The notes beneath the pieces were generated by a model. That model was not told where the DNA came from and searched no databases. It was given only the letters and a program-made list of their open reading frames with translations. Positions 14,184-22,715 of a stretch of 32,068 bases of DNA are shown piece after piece (position 1 is the stretch's first letter; each line of letters opens with the position of its first letter). Made by a program: the position numbers and the translations under genes. Source of the stretch: Bacteroidota bacterium (GTDB lineage: Bacteria; Bacteroidota; Ignavibacteria; Ignavibacteriales; Ignavibacteriaceae); assembly GCA_023453665.1 (NCBI GenBank), contig JAEXTA010000178.1:1-32068 (forward strand), read 5' to 3'.

Positions 14184-15575
14184 TTGAGTCACAAAATGAC
14201 AGAATTAAAATTCACTGCAGAAAAGCTTAATGGGCAAACTATAAGTGGCGCCCTTTCAGCTAATACATATGGCGAAGGCAAACGAAAAATCCATCGTCTT
14301 GCTGAAAAAAACCAGCTCAAAATTAAAAAAATTGAGCAGAAGGTAACCTATCTCTATCGCGTTAGAAGAGGCAAAGATAAACCGATCAGAGGCGAGCAAA
14401 AAGCTTTTTCCAAAAAAGAAGTTGTAGATGCTTTAACCAGGTTAGGTTTTGAAGTTCTCTCTGTAAATAAAAAATTACTTGACTTCCAGAAAAAACCACC
14501 CCAGACTGACATTGTAACTTTTGTTAAAATAAGTGCAGAACTGTTAGATCAAAAATTGCAGTACAGTGAAATTCTGACTTTGTTGATTAACGATACCCCA
14601 AATAAAACTTTAAAAGACACACTCAAAGAAATTAATAATGATCTTAAGAAAGGTGCTGATAGTGAAGCCACATTTCTTAAGTATCAATCTGTGTTTGGAA
14701 AGTTTACTGCTTATATGCTTGGTCTTGCTTCAAAAAGCGGTAACATGACGGAGATTTATAAAGCAACTGCTAAATTCCTTGAACGAAGAATGGAATTTAA
14801 AAAGAACCTAAGAAGTGCTTTGATAACACCGGCAGTAACTTTGTTCGTTTTATTCCTGGCTGTGCTTTTTTATGTGGGTTACATTTTTCCTGAGACTGCA
14901 AAACTGTTCGTCAGGTTTAAAATTGAATTACCGCCAATGACAGCATTCACTTTAAAGATGAGTGATTTTTTACTTGAGAATACATTACTTGTGGCTGCAG
15001 TGGTACTTATTCCACCTATTGCTCTCTGGCAGTTCACAAAATCCAAAAAAGGTGGAATGTTATTCGATCAGTATATATTAAAGCTGCCGGTCATTGGTCC
15101 ACTTATTCACAAGACTGTAATTGAAGTTTACTGCCGTGTATTCTATACTCTTTACAGTGGTTCAGCAGAAAGTATTGAACCAATTCGTATTGCATCAGAA
15201 GCTGCGGGTAACAAATACTTTGAAGAAAAAATTAAAAACGTTGCTATACCTTTAATGATTAAAAAAGGTATCGGTATGACGGATGCATTTACTGCAAGCG
15301 GTGTATTTACAGAAACAGCTTTGTCAAGACTTCATTCAGGTGAAGAATCAGGTACAATCAAAAATACAGCTTTGCAGCTTGCAAATTATTATGAAAGTGA
15401 AACTGTTTACAAATTGAAAAACCTGATTGAAATAATCCAGGTATTTATAGCAATGATAATTATGGTTGTAATGATTGCACTTACTTTAGTATCTGCAGAA
15501 ACAGCAACTGTTAGACCTAAAACCCCGGGAGTTTCAGATAATTTTAATCATCAAGTTGAGAGTAACATTGCATGA
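14184..15575 (+). CDS. pilC: Type IV pilus / type II secretion inner-membrane platform protein (PilC/GspF-like)
   Basis: Polytopic platform protein that couples the cytoplasmic ATPases to pilin assembly. The 463-residue product has two T2SSF domains, about 110-235 and 315-440, the second ending in LHSGEESGTIKNTALQLANYYE (the usual SGExSG pattern), and three membrane helices at about 213-235, 264-284 and 415-437. It is longer than the usual 400 residues because the N-terminal unit seems duplicated: residues 8-52 and 55-97 both read as strand-charged turn-strand-helix-strand (FTAEKLNGQTISGAL...IKKIEQK and YLYRVRRGKDKPIRGEQ...VLSVNKK). The start is either TTG 14184 or ATG 14196; neither has a clear ribosome site. 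It opens the machine operon and overlaps the next gene by four bases (ATGA). Confidence 0.9.
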   Translation: MSHKMTELKFTAEKLNGQTISGALSANTYGEGKRKIHRLAEKNQLKIKKIEQKVTYLYRVRRGKDKPIRGEQKAFSKKEVVDALTRLGFEVLSVNKKLLDFQKKPPQTDIVTFVKISAELLDQKLQYSEILTLLINDTPNKTLKDTLKEINNDLKKGADSEATFLKYQSVFGKFTAYMLGLASKSGNMTEIYKATAKFLERRMEFKKNLRSALITPAVTLFVLFLAVLFYVGYIFPETAKLFVRFKIELPPMTAFTLKMSDFLLENTLLVAAVVLIPPIALWQFTKSKKGGMLFDQYILKLPVIGPLIHKTVIEVYCRVFYTLYSGSAESIEPIRIASEAAGNKYFEEKIKNVAIPLMIKKGIGMTDAFTASGVFTETALSRLHSGEESGTIKNTALQLANYYESETVYKLKNLIEIIQVFIAMIIMVVMIALTLVSAETATVRPKTPGVSDNFNHQVESNIA

Positions 15576-17362
15576 TTGATACTAATCTGGAGATGACCGA
15601 CAAGATCGGTTACCTGCTCTTCAAAAAAGGAATTATCGATACGTCAATGCTCGAAAAAGCATTGAATGCTAAAGCTAATGACAGGAGCAAAATCAAGCGC
15701 AACCTTGCCCAGATTTTAGTTCAGGATTTTGGTTATGATCACGACCAGATATTCCGAGAAGTTGCAATACTTTATGCTTTCAGAGAACTTGATACACGTC
15801 CGGATGAAATACCCCCGCAACGTTTAGAAAATATTAAACAGACCATTCTCAATGCAGGTGATGCACTTAAAAGCCAGATGCTTGGTCACTGCGTAATTCC
15901 TTTTATGTATGATGAAAGGATTAAAGACAAATTAATCCTGGCTGCTATTGATCCGACAGACAGGAACATTCCCAAAATTGCTTTCGGTCTAAACGCAAAA
16001 AAATATGAAGTAATCTTTATAAGGAAAAAAGATTATGACAAACTGATTCAGACAATACTTCCTCCTGAAAATGTATACCTGAAAATGATGGAAGAAGCTG
16101 ATTCTGAAATGGCAGTTGAAAATGAAGAAGGATCGCTTGATGAAGATGTATTAAATGCTGAGATCAACAAAAGCGCATTAATAAATCTTGTTGAAGGTGC
16201 ATTAGTAGAAGGCGTTAGAAAAGGTGCAAGCGATATTCACTTTGTACCTAAAACAGGAAACAGAACTGAAATAGTTTTAAGAGTTGACGGTAATTTACAG
16301 TTATGGCATATGCAGGAGAGTACATTGCCGGAAGCTGTTGTAGCTGTGGTTAAAGACCGTTCTAAAGGTATGGACCGGTTTGAACGCGAAATGGCGCAGG
16401 ATGGTTTTATACAAAGAGAAATTGATGGACACGTAATAAGATTCAGGGTTTCTGTTCTGCCAATGGTTGGTACCGAACTTAAAAATAAATTTGAAAGTGT
16501 TGTAATAAGAATTCTTGATGACAGAAAAGTTATTAAAGATCTTAGCAAACTTGGTTTGATGGGCTACACTAAAGAAGCATTTGAAAAAGCTATTCGTCAG
16601 CCGCAGGGAATGGTGATCTTAACCGGACCAACAGGTAGCGGTAAAAGTACAACGCTCGTTGCTGCATTACACCAGGTAATTGATCCTACTGTTAACGTAC
16701 TTACAGTAGAAGACCCTGTTGAGTATGTTATATCTGGCGCGCGACAGTTAAAGATCGGTTATAAAATGAATTTTGAACAGGCAATAAGATCAATACTTCG
16801 TCACGACCCCGATATAGTACTTGTTGGTGAGATGAGAGATAAAGAAACTGCCGAAGTTGCAATCAAACTTGCAAACACCGGACACTTAACATTTTCAACT
16901 TTACATACTAATGATGCGCCCAGCGCAGTAGCGCGTTTATATAAAATGGGAATAGAACCATTTCTTATAGCATATGCAATTAACATCATAGTGGCACAGA
17001 GATTGTTGAGAAAGCTTTGTAATGATTGTAAGAAAAAAGTAACAACGTTTGATGAAGCTTTGATGTCAGCAGCAGGATTAAATACAGAAGATTGGGTTAA
17101 TGAAACAGTATATGAAGCTGTTGGTTGTGATAAATGTAACGGCAGCGGGTATAAAGGCAGAATGGCAATCCACGAAGCTCTCTACTTCACTAAAGAGATA
17201 AGACAAATCATTGTAAGATCAGGTGTTGAAGTAGATGAAGAAAAAATAAGAATACAAGCAAAGAAAGATGGATCATTAACACTCAGAGATTCAGGTCTGG
17301 AAAAGGTGAGATTAGGTTTAACATCAATTGAAGAGGTGCTTGCATCAACATCAGACGAGTAA
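15572..17362 (+). CDS. pilB: Type IV pilus assembly ATPase (PilB/GspE-like)
   Basis: Cytoplasmic hexameric ATPase powering pilus extension. The 596-residue protein has an N-terminal MshEN/T2SSE-N region (about 1-165), a linker rich in glutamate, then the ATPase: GASDIHFVP before the core, Walker A GPTGSGKSTT at about residue 352-361, Asp box around EDPVEY, Walker B DPDIVLVGEMRD from residue 412, His box TLHTNDAPSAV, and the zinc-binding tetracysteine C483-x2-C486 ... C519-x2-C522 (LCNDCKK, GCDKCNGSGYKGR) that marks PilB/GspE rather than PilT. MshEN domains in some homologues bind c-di-GMP; whether the key residues are kept here was not decided. It overlaps pilC by four bases. Confidence 0.95.
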   Translation: MIDTNLEMTDKIGYLLFKKGIIDTSMLEKALNAKANDRSKIKRNLAQILVQDFGYDHDQIFREVAILYAFRELDTRPDEIPPQRLENIKQTILNAGDALKSQMLGHCVIPFMYDERIKDKLILAAIDPTDRNIPKIAFGLNAKKYEVIFIRKKDYDKLIQTILPPENVYLKMMEEADSEMAVENEEGSLDEDVLNAEINKSALINLVEGALVEGVRKGASDIHFVPKTGNRTEIVLRVDGNLQLWHMQESTLPEAVVAVVKDRSKGMDRFEREMAQDGFIQREIDGHVIRFRVSVLPMVGTELKNKFESVVIRILDDRKVIKDLSKLGLMGYTKEAFEKAIRQPQGMVILTGPTGSGKSTTLVAALHQVIDPTVNVLTVEDPVEYVISGARQLKIGYKMNFEQAIRSILRHDPDIVLVGEMRDKETAEVAIKLANTGHLTFSTLHTNDAPSAVARLYKMGIEPFLIAYAINIIVAQRLLRKLCNDCKKKVTTFDEALMSAAGLNTEDWVNETVYEAVGCDKCNGSGYKGRMAIHEALYFTKEIRQIIVRSGVEVDEEKIRIQAKKDGSLTLRDSGLEKVRLGLTSIEEVLASTSDE

Positions 17363-17457
17363 ATATTCCCTTTAGTCAAGTAAAATTTACTCTGATTTTA
17401 TTTTAAATATGATTTTTTAAAAACTGAATAAAAAAGATTTTAACAGGTAAATAAAAA

Positions 17458-18687
17458 TTGTCGTTCACAGAAGAAAAAAATATTGTTAGTAATTTTGCTA
17501 AAACAATCCCGCAAACCTTATTTGGTCCGGACAGGGTTCATTATATCCTTGAAAATATTGAATCAATGCAGGCTGAATCAAAATTGGTGTTAAGGAATTT
17601 GTTCAATAAACTTTTAACAAGTATGATTGAACGCGATGCATCAGATATTGAAATAGGCGGTGCCGGATGCGGTGATTTTATCTGGATGAGAATTTTTGGT
17701 AAGAAGGAACGTATAAAAGATTTACCTCAGTTTACTGCTGATGAAGCTGCTGTTCTGATTATTAATTTGATGAACGGAAACCAGAGAAAGTATTTGTGGG
17801 AAAATAAAAACCTGGACTTCAGTTATACCTATTATTATGAAAGAAAAAAAGCGCACGTTCGTTTCAGAGCAGATGCTTATTTTGATCTTGATACTCTTGC
17901 TTTAAATATGCGTTCAATAAACGCCGCTATACGACCCATGGATTCACTTGGTTTCCATCCCAATGCAATTAAAGTGATGAGTCATGCATATATAAAATTC
18001 GGATTGTCACTTGTAACCGGAATCACAGGTTCAGGTAAATCAACTACACTTGATACATTTATAGACCATCATAATAAATTTGATCCTGCGCACATAATAA
18101 TTATTGCATCACCGGTTGAGTATGTTCATACATCAAACGTTGCAATAATAAAACACAGAGAAGTTGGCCGTGATGTAATGTCATTCAAAGAAGGCGTTAT
18201 TCAATCTTTAAGACAGGATCCAGATATAATTGTAGTTGGTGAAATGAGAGATCCTGAAACAATCATGGCAACTCTTGAAGTAACTGACACAGGTCATAAA
18301 GTATTTTCAACCTTGCACACATCATCCGCATCAGAATCATTGGATCGTATAATTGCTGAAGTTCATCCGAACGAGCAGGAGCGTGTAAGAAACAGACTTG
18401 CTGATGTACTTGTATCTGTTGTATCACAAAAACTTGTTCCAAGTCTTGATGGCAAACGAGTAATGGCTAAAGAAGTACTTATAGTTAACCCGAATGTTAA
18501 AGCCGCTATTAAGAACAACAACATCAGTGAAATTTATATGATGATCAACCAGGGTGGACCCAGCGGAATGATAACTATGGAACAGGATCTTAAACGACTT
18601 TATATGGAAAAGAAAATTTCATTAGAGAACTGCATAGCTTATGCAAATAATAAAACAAGAATTCAACAACTATTAACGGCTGCTTAA
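17458..18687 (+). CDS. pilT: PilT/PilU-like retraction ATPase
   Basis: ATPase of the PilT branch, expected to drive pilus retraction. In 409 residues it shows DASDIEIGG near the N-terminus, the MRSINAAIRPMDSLGF segment that parallels the PilT AIRxIP region, Walker A GITGSGKSTT at about 188-197, Walker B DPDIIVVGEMRDPETI, the His box TGHKVFSTLHTSSASESLDRII, and the C-terminal MITMEQDLKRLYMEKKIS motif. It lacks the tetracysteine of PilB. It is some 60 residues longer than standard PilT (about 345), mostly at the N-terminus. The TTG start at 17458 has AACAGG about 10 bases upstream. A 95-base gap separates it from pilB; the next gene starts directly after its stop. Assignment to PilT versus PilU is not resolved. 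Confidence 0.88.
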   Translation: MSFTEEKNIVSNFAKTIPQTLFGPDRVHYILENIESMQAESKLVLRNLFNKLLTSMIERDASDIEIGGAGCGDFIWMRIFGKKERIKDLPQFTADEAAVLIINLMNGNQRKYLWENKNLDFSYTYYYERKKAHVRFRADAYFDLDTLALNMRSINAAIRPMDSLGFHPNAIKVMSHAYIKFGLSLVTGITGSGKSTTLDTFIDHHNKFDPAHIIIIASPVEYVHTSNVAIIKHREVGRDVMSFKEGVIQSLRQDPDIIVVGEMRDPETIMATLEVTDTGHKVFSTLHTSSASESLDRIIAEVHPNEQERVRNRLADVLVSVVSQKLVPSLDGKRVMAKEVLIVNPNVKAAIKNNNISEIYMMINQGGPSGMITMEQDLKRLYMEKKISLENCIAYANNKTRIQQLLTAA

Positions 18688-20223
18688 ATGAAACCTCTTG
18701 TATGTGTTTACTGCGAAGGAAACGACACTAAAATAGCTGTCATTAATAAGGAGAACGAAAAGATAAAAGTTCTCCGGACAGTTACAGTGGACGGATTAAA
18801 TCCTAACATCGAAGTTGATGAGGGTTTGTCCAGCTTAAGCATCGAAGGCGATGAATTTAAGCTTGATAGTATTAATAAACCCGGTACAGATACCAAGGTT
18901 GCCGCAACAAGTTTTGCTACACTGAATGACTCTTTAAGAGGTTTTAATCTTAACAAGAGTATGTTCATCCCGGCATTAACCGAACCGGCTATTTACTATC
19001 ATGTCTTCGAAGGTTCAAAACAACCAAAGTCTGCTAAAATTACCCAGGAAATTATCCACGACATTCAGGAAACAAAAAATGTTACAGTGGATAAAGAAAA
19101 TCTCGGATACATTGAGCTTGCAGACAAATCACTATTATCCGTTTTTCTCGGAGGTGAAGTTGGATGTATTCAACTTATCAATTCGCTTGCAAGGCATAAT
19201 GGACAAAGACATTATAAAATTCCTACAGTAAAAAGCGCCGAACTTTCTCTTGCTTATTATGTTGCTAAAAGAAAAAAATTCTTCCCTGATGATTATTCAC
19301 TCATTGTTTATATCGGAAAAGAGTACAGTAAGCTTATATTCCTTCACGGACGTAAATTAAGACACATCGGTACAACACTGGATATTGGCACACTAAATCT
19401 TCATACGTATGATGTATATTTTTCAAAGATCCTTCTTGAAATGGAAAACGGAGGAATATCATCGCTCGATAATATAATTGTTTGCGGTGAAGATGATTCG
19501 GAAAATTTAATACTTTCATTTTACGGAACATTCCCCGAAGCAAATGTATCCCGTCTTGAATTTGATGATCTGGATATATCAGGACTTGATGCAGAAACAA
19601 AAGAAAAATTTTCTGCCTTCAGTATTCCTATAGCTGTAGCGGTTGACTATTTTGATGAATTAAAGGAAGAACATAAGGGAATAAATTTATTGCCCAAGTA
19701 TGTCAAGGAAGAACAAAAATTCTTCCAGTTTGCATGGCACGGTTATGCAATGTTACCCCTTCTGTTTGCCGCGACATTTTTTATAACTACACAGGTTCTT
19801 AAAAATACCCGTGAGCTTTCTGACCTTGATACGCAGATTTCCGAGCAGACTATTCTTTTAAGACAAAACCAGGAAATACTTGGAAAGATTGCGGAACTTG
19901 AAACCAAAATAAGCGGGTTCGATCAGACGCAAGCCATACTTGATTCTGTTTCAGTTGGTACCGGTGTCTGGAAAGATGTAATGCAGAATATTTCGGGTTT
20001 CTTTGGTGTAAAACAAAATATATGGTTAACCAAATTAACCAAAGGGGAAGGCGATCAGGTTGTACTGGAAGGTTACGCGCAGTCAAAAAATGTCATGACA
20101 GATTTTGCGTATTCTATTGAATCGGCTGTTCTCAACAAAGTTGTTTATGAAGCTTTGCGCGAGAGCAATGCATATAAATTCACATTAACTTTTAATTTAT
20201 CAAGTTACCCAAAAAATGAATAG
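18688..20223 (+). CDS. pilM-pilN: PilM-PilN fusion (GspL-like) alignment subunit
   Basis: Residues 1-330 look like a degenerate actin-like PilM: VCVYCEGNDTKIAVIN at the start, LIVYIGKEYSKLIFLHGRKL in the middle, LDNIIVCGEDD late. Residue 332 onward begins with INLLPKYVKEEQ, the PilN signature, followed by one membrane helix (about 352-372, GYAMLPLLFAATFFITTQVL), a coiled coil (ELSDLDTQISEQTILLRQNQEILGKI is split around residue 390) and a ferredoxin-like periplasmic end (KNIWLTKLTKG region). In canonical T4P these are two proteins joined through the PilN INLLP peptide; in type II secretion GspL has both parts. The start abuts the pilT stop and it overlaps the next gene by 8 bases. The nucleotide-binding residues of PilM appear weakly conserved. 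Confidence 0.8.
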   Translation: MKPLVCVYCEGNDTKIAVINKENEKIKVLRTVTVDGLNPNIEVDEGLSSLSIEGDEFKLDSINKPGTDTKVAATSFATLNDSLRGFNLNKSMFIPALTEPAIYYHVFEGSKQPKSAKITQEIIHDIQETKNVTVDKENLGYIELADKSLLSVFLGGEVGCIQLINSLARHNGQRHYKIPTVKSAELSLAYYVAKRKKFFPDDYSLIVYIGKEYSKLIFLHGRKLRHIGTTLDIGTLNLHTYDVYFSKILLEMENGGISSLDNIIVCGEDDSENLILSFYGTFPEANVSRLEFDDLDISGLDAETKEKFSAFSIPIAVAVDYFDELKEEHKGINLLPKYVKEEQKFFQFAWHGYAMLPLLFAATFFITTQVLKNTRELSDLDTQISEQTILLRQNQEILGKIAELETKISGFDQTQAILDSVSVGTGVWKDVMQNISGFFGVKQNIWLTKLTKGEGDQVVLEGYAQSKNVMTDFAYSIESAVLNKVVYEALRESNAYKFTLTFNLSSYPKNE

Positions 20224-21109
20224 AAAATTAAAAAGTACGCTTGGTCTCGTCGGCTTGTTGATATTTATTCTTCTCCTCGGAGGTATATATCTTTTCATAA
20301 TTCAGGGTGGTGAACTTACAGAGAAAAGAAATAAACTGGAGGAGCTAAAAGCCAACGATTATAATACAGAACAGTTAACAATGCAGTACCAGGATCTTGT
20401 AAGACGTGCTGCAGTACTTGACTCAGTTCTGGCTGCAAGAAAGTTCAACATCCCGATGAATCTTTCTTCAATAAAATTTTTCACCTTCGTAAACGACGTG
20501 AGTACCGGGTATTCACCCTTCACTCATATTGATATTGAGTTTACTGAACGAAAGCAGGAGAAAGAGTTTTTCTTCTATCAATATAAAATCACGGGTGCAG
20601 GTACATACAACGATGTTTACCGGTTTATATATGCAATTGAACAAAGCAAGGAACTGAAAAAAATCAGCCAGGTTGCATTAGCAAATCTTGTAACAACAGA
20701 TCTTGATGATATTCCTCATTTCCTTGTAAGCTTCAGTTTTACTGTGAATGTTTACTTTGCTAACAATAACCGGTTTGCAACTGCTGACCTTGTTGAAAAC
20801 AATCTCAGTACCGGAGGTATTTACGATTCGTTCTTCCCGCTTATAAGAAACGAAATACCACCAAATATAGATGGCTTGCTTGATGTACAAGGTGCGAAAC
20901 TGCTTGCATTAATTCCTGAAGGGGCATTCCTTGCAGACAGTAAAGGCAATACATTCCTGGTATGGGAAGGAGAACAGGTTTACCTGGGTTACCTGACAAA
21001 GATCGATTATGCTAATAACAGGGTAAGCTTTATACTTAACAAAGGCGGAATTATAGAAAAGTTAGATCTTGAATTACAAAAAGAAGTGGAAACAAAAAAA
21101 ACTAAATAG
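20216..21109 (+). CDS. pilO: PilO-like protein with PilP-like C-terminal region
   Basis: A 297-residue bitopic protein: short basic N-terminus, one membrane helix (about 8-29), a coiled coil (ELTEKRNKLEELKA, TMQYQDLVRRAAVLDSVLA), then a ferredoxin-like domain (about 65-185) containing YKITGAGTYNDVYRFIYAIEQ and KKISQVALANL, a typical PilO pattern. Residues about 220-285 form a separate beta-rich unit (LLALIPEGAFLADSKGN, then TFLVWEGEQVYLGYLTKID and a RVSFILNKGGIIEKLDLELQ end) that resembles the PilP/GspC homology region. So it appears to be PilO and PilP in one chain, without the PilP lipoprotein anchor. It overlaps the PilM-N gene by 8 bases and is followed 11 bases later by the secretin. The PilP resemblance is by pattern only. 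Confidence 0.75.
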   Translation: MNRKLKSTLGLVGLLIFILLLGGIYLFIIQGGELTEKRNKLEELKANDYNTEQLTMQYQDLVRRAAVLDSVLAARKFNIPMNLSSIKFFTFVNDVSTGYSPFTHIDIEFTERKQEKEFFFYQYKITGAGTYNDVYRFIYAIEQSKELKKISQVALANLVTTDLDDIPHFLVSFSFTVNVYFANNNRFATADLVENNLSTGGIYDSFFPLIRNEIPPNIDGLLDVQGAKLLALIPEGAFLADSKGNTFLVWEGEQVYLGYLTKIDYANNRVSFILNKGGIIEKLDLELQKEVETKKTK

Positions 21110-21120
21110 AGAGTATTCAT

Positions 21121-22335
21121 ATGAAAACATTAATTAAATCACTTTTATTATCTCTATTCCTTGCTACTCTTGTATTTCCTCAGCAATACCTGGAAAAGCA
21201 ATTTAAAGGTTATACAAGCCCGGGAGAAATTGTAACTCTTTCGGAAAACCTGTCTTTCAATCAGGCTATTCAGCTTCTTAGTAAAGTCAGTGAAACGTCC
21301 AGAGGTAAAAGAATAGTTTCAACTGTAAGCATGGATACTCCTATAGGAATTGAGATTAAGAATATACCTTATGACAAAGCACTCGTTGTCCTGGTTCAAT
21401 ACGCGGGTTTGGTCTTTGAAGAAAAAGAAGACGTAATTATTGTAAAGAAAAAAATTGAAGTTACAGATAACCGTACTCCGGAAACTTATGCTTCTGTTGA
21501 TTCACGTGAAGTTAAAATTTCCGCAGTCTTTTTTGAACTTGATATAGCTGAATCACGTCAACGCGGAATAGACTGGAAAGTTCTATTATCGAAAAAAGGA
21601 TTAGACCTCGGCGGCCAGCTTGGTATGAACCAGACCGAAGAAACTGCTGAACAGAGAAGTTTTGAATTAAGCGCATCTTCAGATTTTGAAGTAGGTGATT
21701 TTTTGGGTGAAGCAACCGCAATTTTCAAATTTTTTGAAGAAGAAAACTTAGGCGAAATTATTGCGAGCCCCAACATTGTTGTAAGAGACAGAAATGTTGG
21801 AAGAATACAAGTTGGTTCAGATTTTTCTGTTAAACAAAGAGACTTTGCCGGTAACGTTGTCGAAAGCTTTTTCCCTACGGGTACAATTATAGAAGTAACA
21901 CCCTACGTATATAAAGAAGATGGTGTTGACTATATGCTGCTCGATCTCAGAGTTGAAAGAAGTTCATTCAATCAGACTGAGACTACAACAGAAATCAGAA
22001 AAACACAGGCAACAACTGAAATCGTTTTATTAAATAACGAAGAAACAGTGCTTGGTGGATTGTTCGTTACAGATCAGCAGAAAGTAAGAAACGGAATTCC
22101 CTTCTTTAAAGATCTGCCATGGTGGGTATTTGGTATAAGATATCTTACAGGCAGTGATGAAACTGTTGATACAAAAAAAGAATTAGTAATTCTTATAAAA
22201 GCAGAACTGGTGCCTACGCTTAAAGAAAGATTAGCTTCACCAGAGAATGATAAACTGCTTAAAGATGAGATTAAGAGTAACACAGAAAAAATTAAATACC
22301 TACAGCTTAATGGTTCAGAAAGTCGTATAAACTAA
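21121..22335 (+). CDS. pilQ: Secretin (PilQ/GspD-like outer-membrane pore)
   Basis: Outer-membrane channel subunit for the pilus. The 404-residue protein begins with a signal peptide (MKTLIKSLLLSLFLATLVFP), then an N0/STN-like region (about 40-110, ending IIVKKKIEV), then the secretin core (about 120-365): VDSREVKISAVFFELD, GEIIASPNIVVRDRNVGRIQVG, EVTPYVYKEDG, TTEIVLLNNEETVLGGLF, GIPFFKDLPWW and ELVILIKAELV. PilQ and GspD proteins are usually 600-750 residues; AMIN and N1-N3 domains are missing here, so only one periplasmic ring domain precedes the barrel. A 40-residue charged helical tail follows the barrel. The PilP-like end of the preceding protein would be the natural partner of the N0 ring. 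It precedes a receiver gene by 8 bases. Confidence 0.92.
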   Translation: MKTLIKSLLLSLFLATLVFPQQYLEKQFKGYTSPGEIVTLSENLSFNQAIQLLSKVSETSRGKRIVSTVSMDTPIGIEIKNIPYDKALVVLVQYAGLVFEEKEDVIIVKKKIEVTDNRTPETYASVDSREVKISAVFFELDIAESRQRGIDWKVLLSKKGLDLGGQLGMNQTEETAEQRSFELSASSDFEVGDFLGEATAIFKFFEEENLGEIIASPNIVVRDRNVGRIQVGSDFSVKQRDFAGNVVESFFPTGTIIEVTPYVYKEDGVDYMLLDLRVERSSFNQTETTTEIRKTQATTEIVLLNNEETVLGGLFVTDQQKVRNGIPFFKDLPWWVFGIRYLTGSDETVDTKKELVILIKAELVPTLKERLASPENDKLLKDEIKSNTEKIKYLQLNGSESRIN

Positions 22336-22343
22336 GTAACAGT

Positions 22344-22709
22344 ATGGAATCTATTCTTATTGTTGATGATGATATCAGTCTTTGTTCGGTATTAAAAGAA
22401 GAATTGGCCGAGGTCGGCTACGAAGCAGAATATGTTAACTCTGGCGATGCAGCTTTTAGTTATTTGCTTCAAAATAAAGTCGATCTCCTTCTTCTCGATC
22501 TTAAGATGCCGGAGAAGGACGGTTTTGATGTGCTGAAGGAATTATCACAAAAGCATGTTAATACCAAGATCATTGTCCTTACAGCATATGCTGACGTAAA
22601 AAGTGCAATTGATTCTGCAAAAATGGGGGCTAGTGATTTTATCAGCAAACCTTACGACTTTGATGAATTATTAATTACTATCAGGAAAGTTCTGCAAAGA
22701 GATACATGA
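22344..22709 (+). CDS. Single-domain response regulator (CheY-like receiver)
   Basis: A 121-residue stand-alone receiver: acidic pocket DDD at 8-10, phosphoacceptor D52 in LLLLDLKMP, T80 in IIVLTAY and K102 in FISKPYDF. There is no output domain, so it acts by protein contact or in a phosphorelay. Its closest relative in the window is the receiver of the NtrC-type regulator at 28918-30285, with LC-x3-LKE-x-L-x-E-x-G and FDELLxTI in common, rather than the receivers of the adjacent hybrid kinase. It is 8 bases after the secretin and 6 before the kinase, so it is probably part of the pilus operon. Confidence 0.93.
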   Translation: MESILIVDDDISLCSVLKEELAEVGYEAEYVNSGDAAFSYLLQNKVDLLLLDLKMPEKDGFDVLKELSQKHVNTKIIVLTAYADVKSAIDSAKMGASDFISKPYDFDELLITIRKVLQRDT

Positions 22710-22715
22710 GTAATA

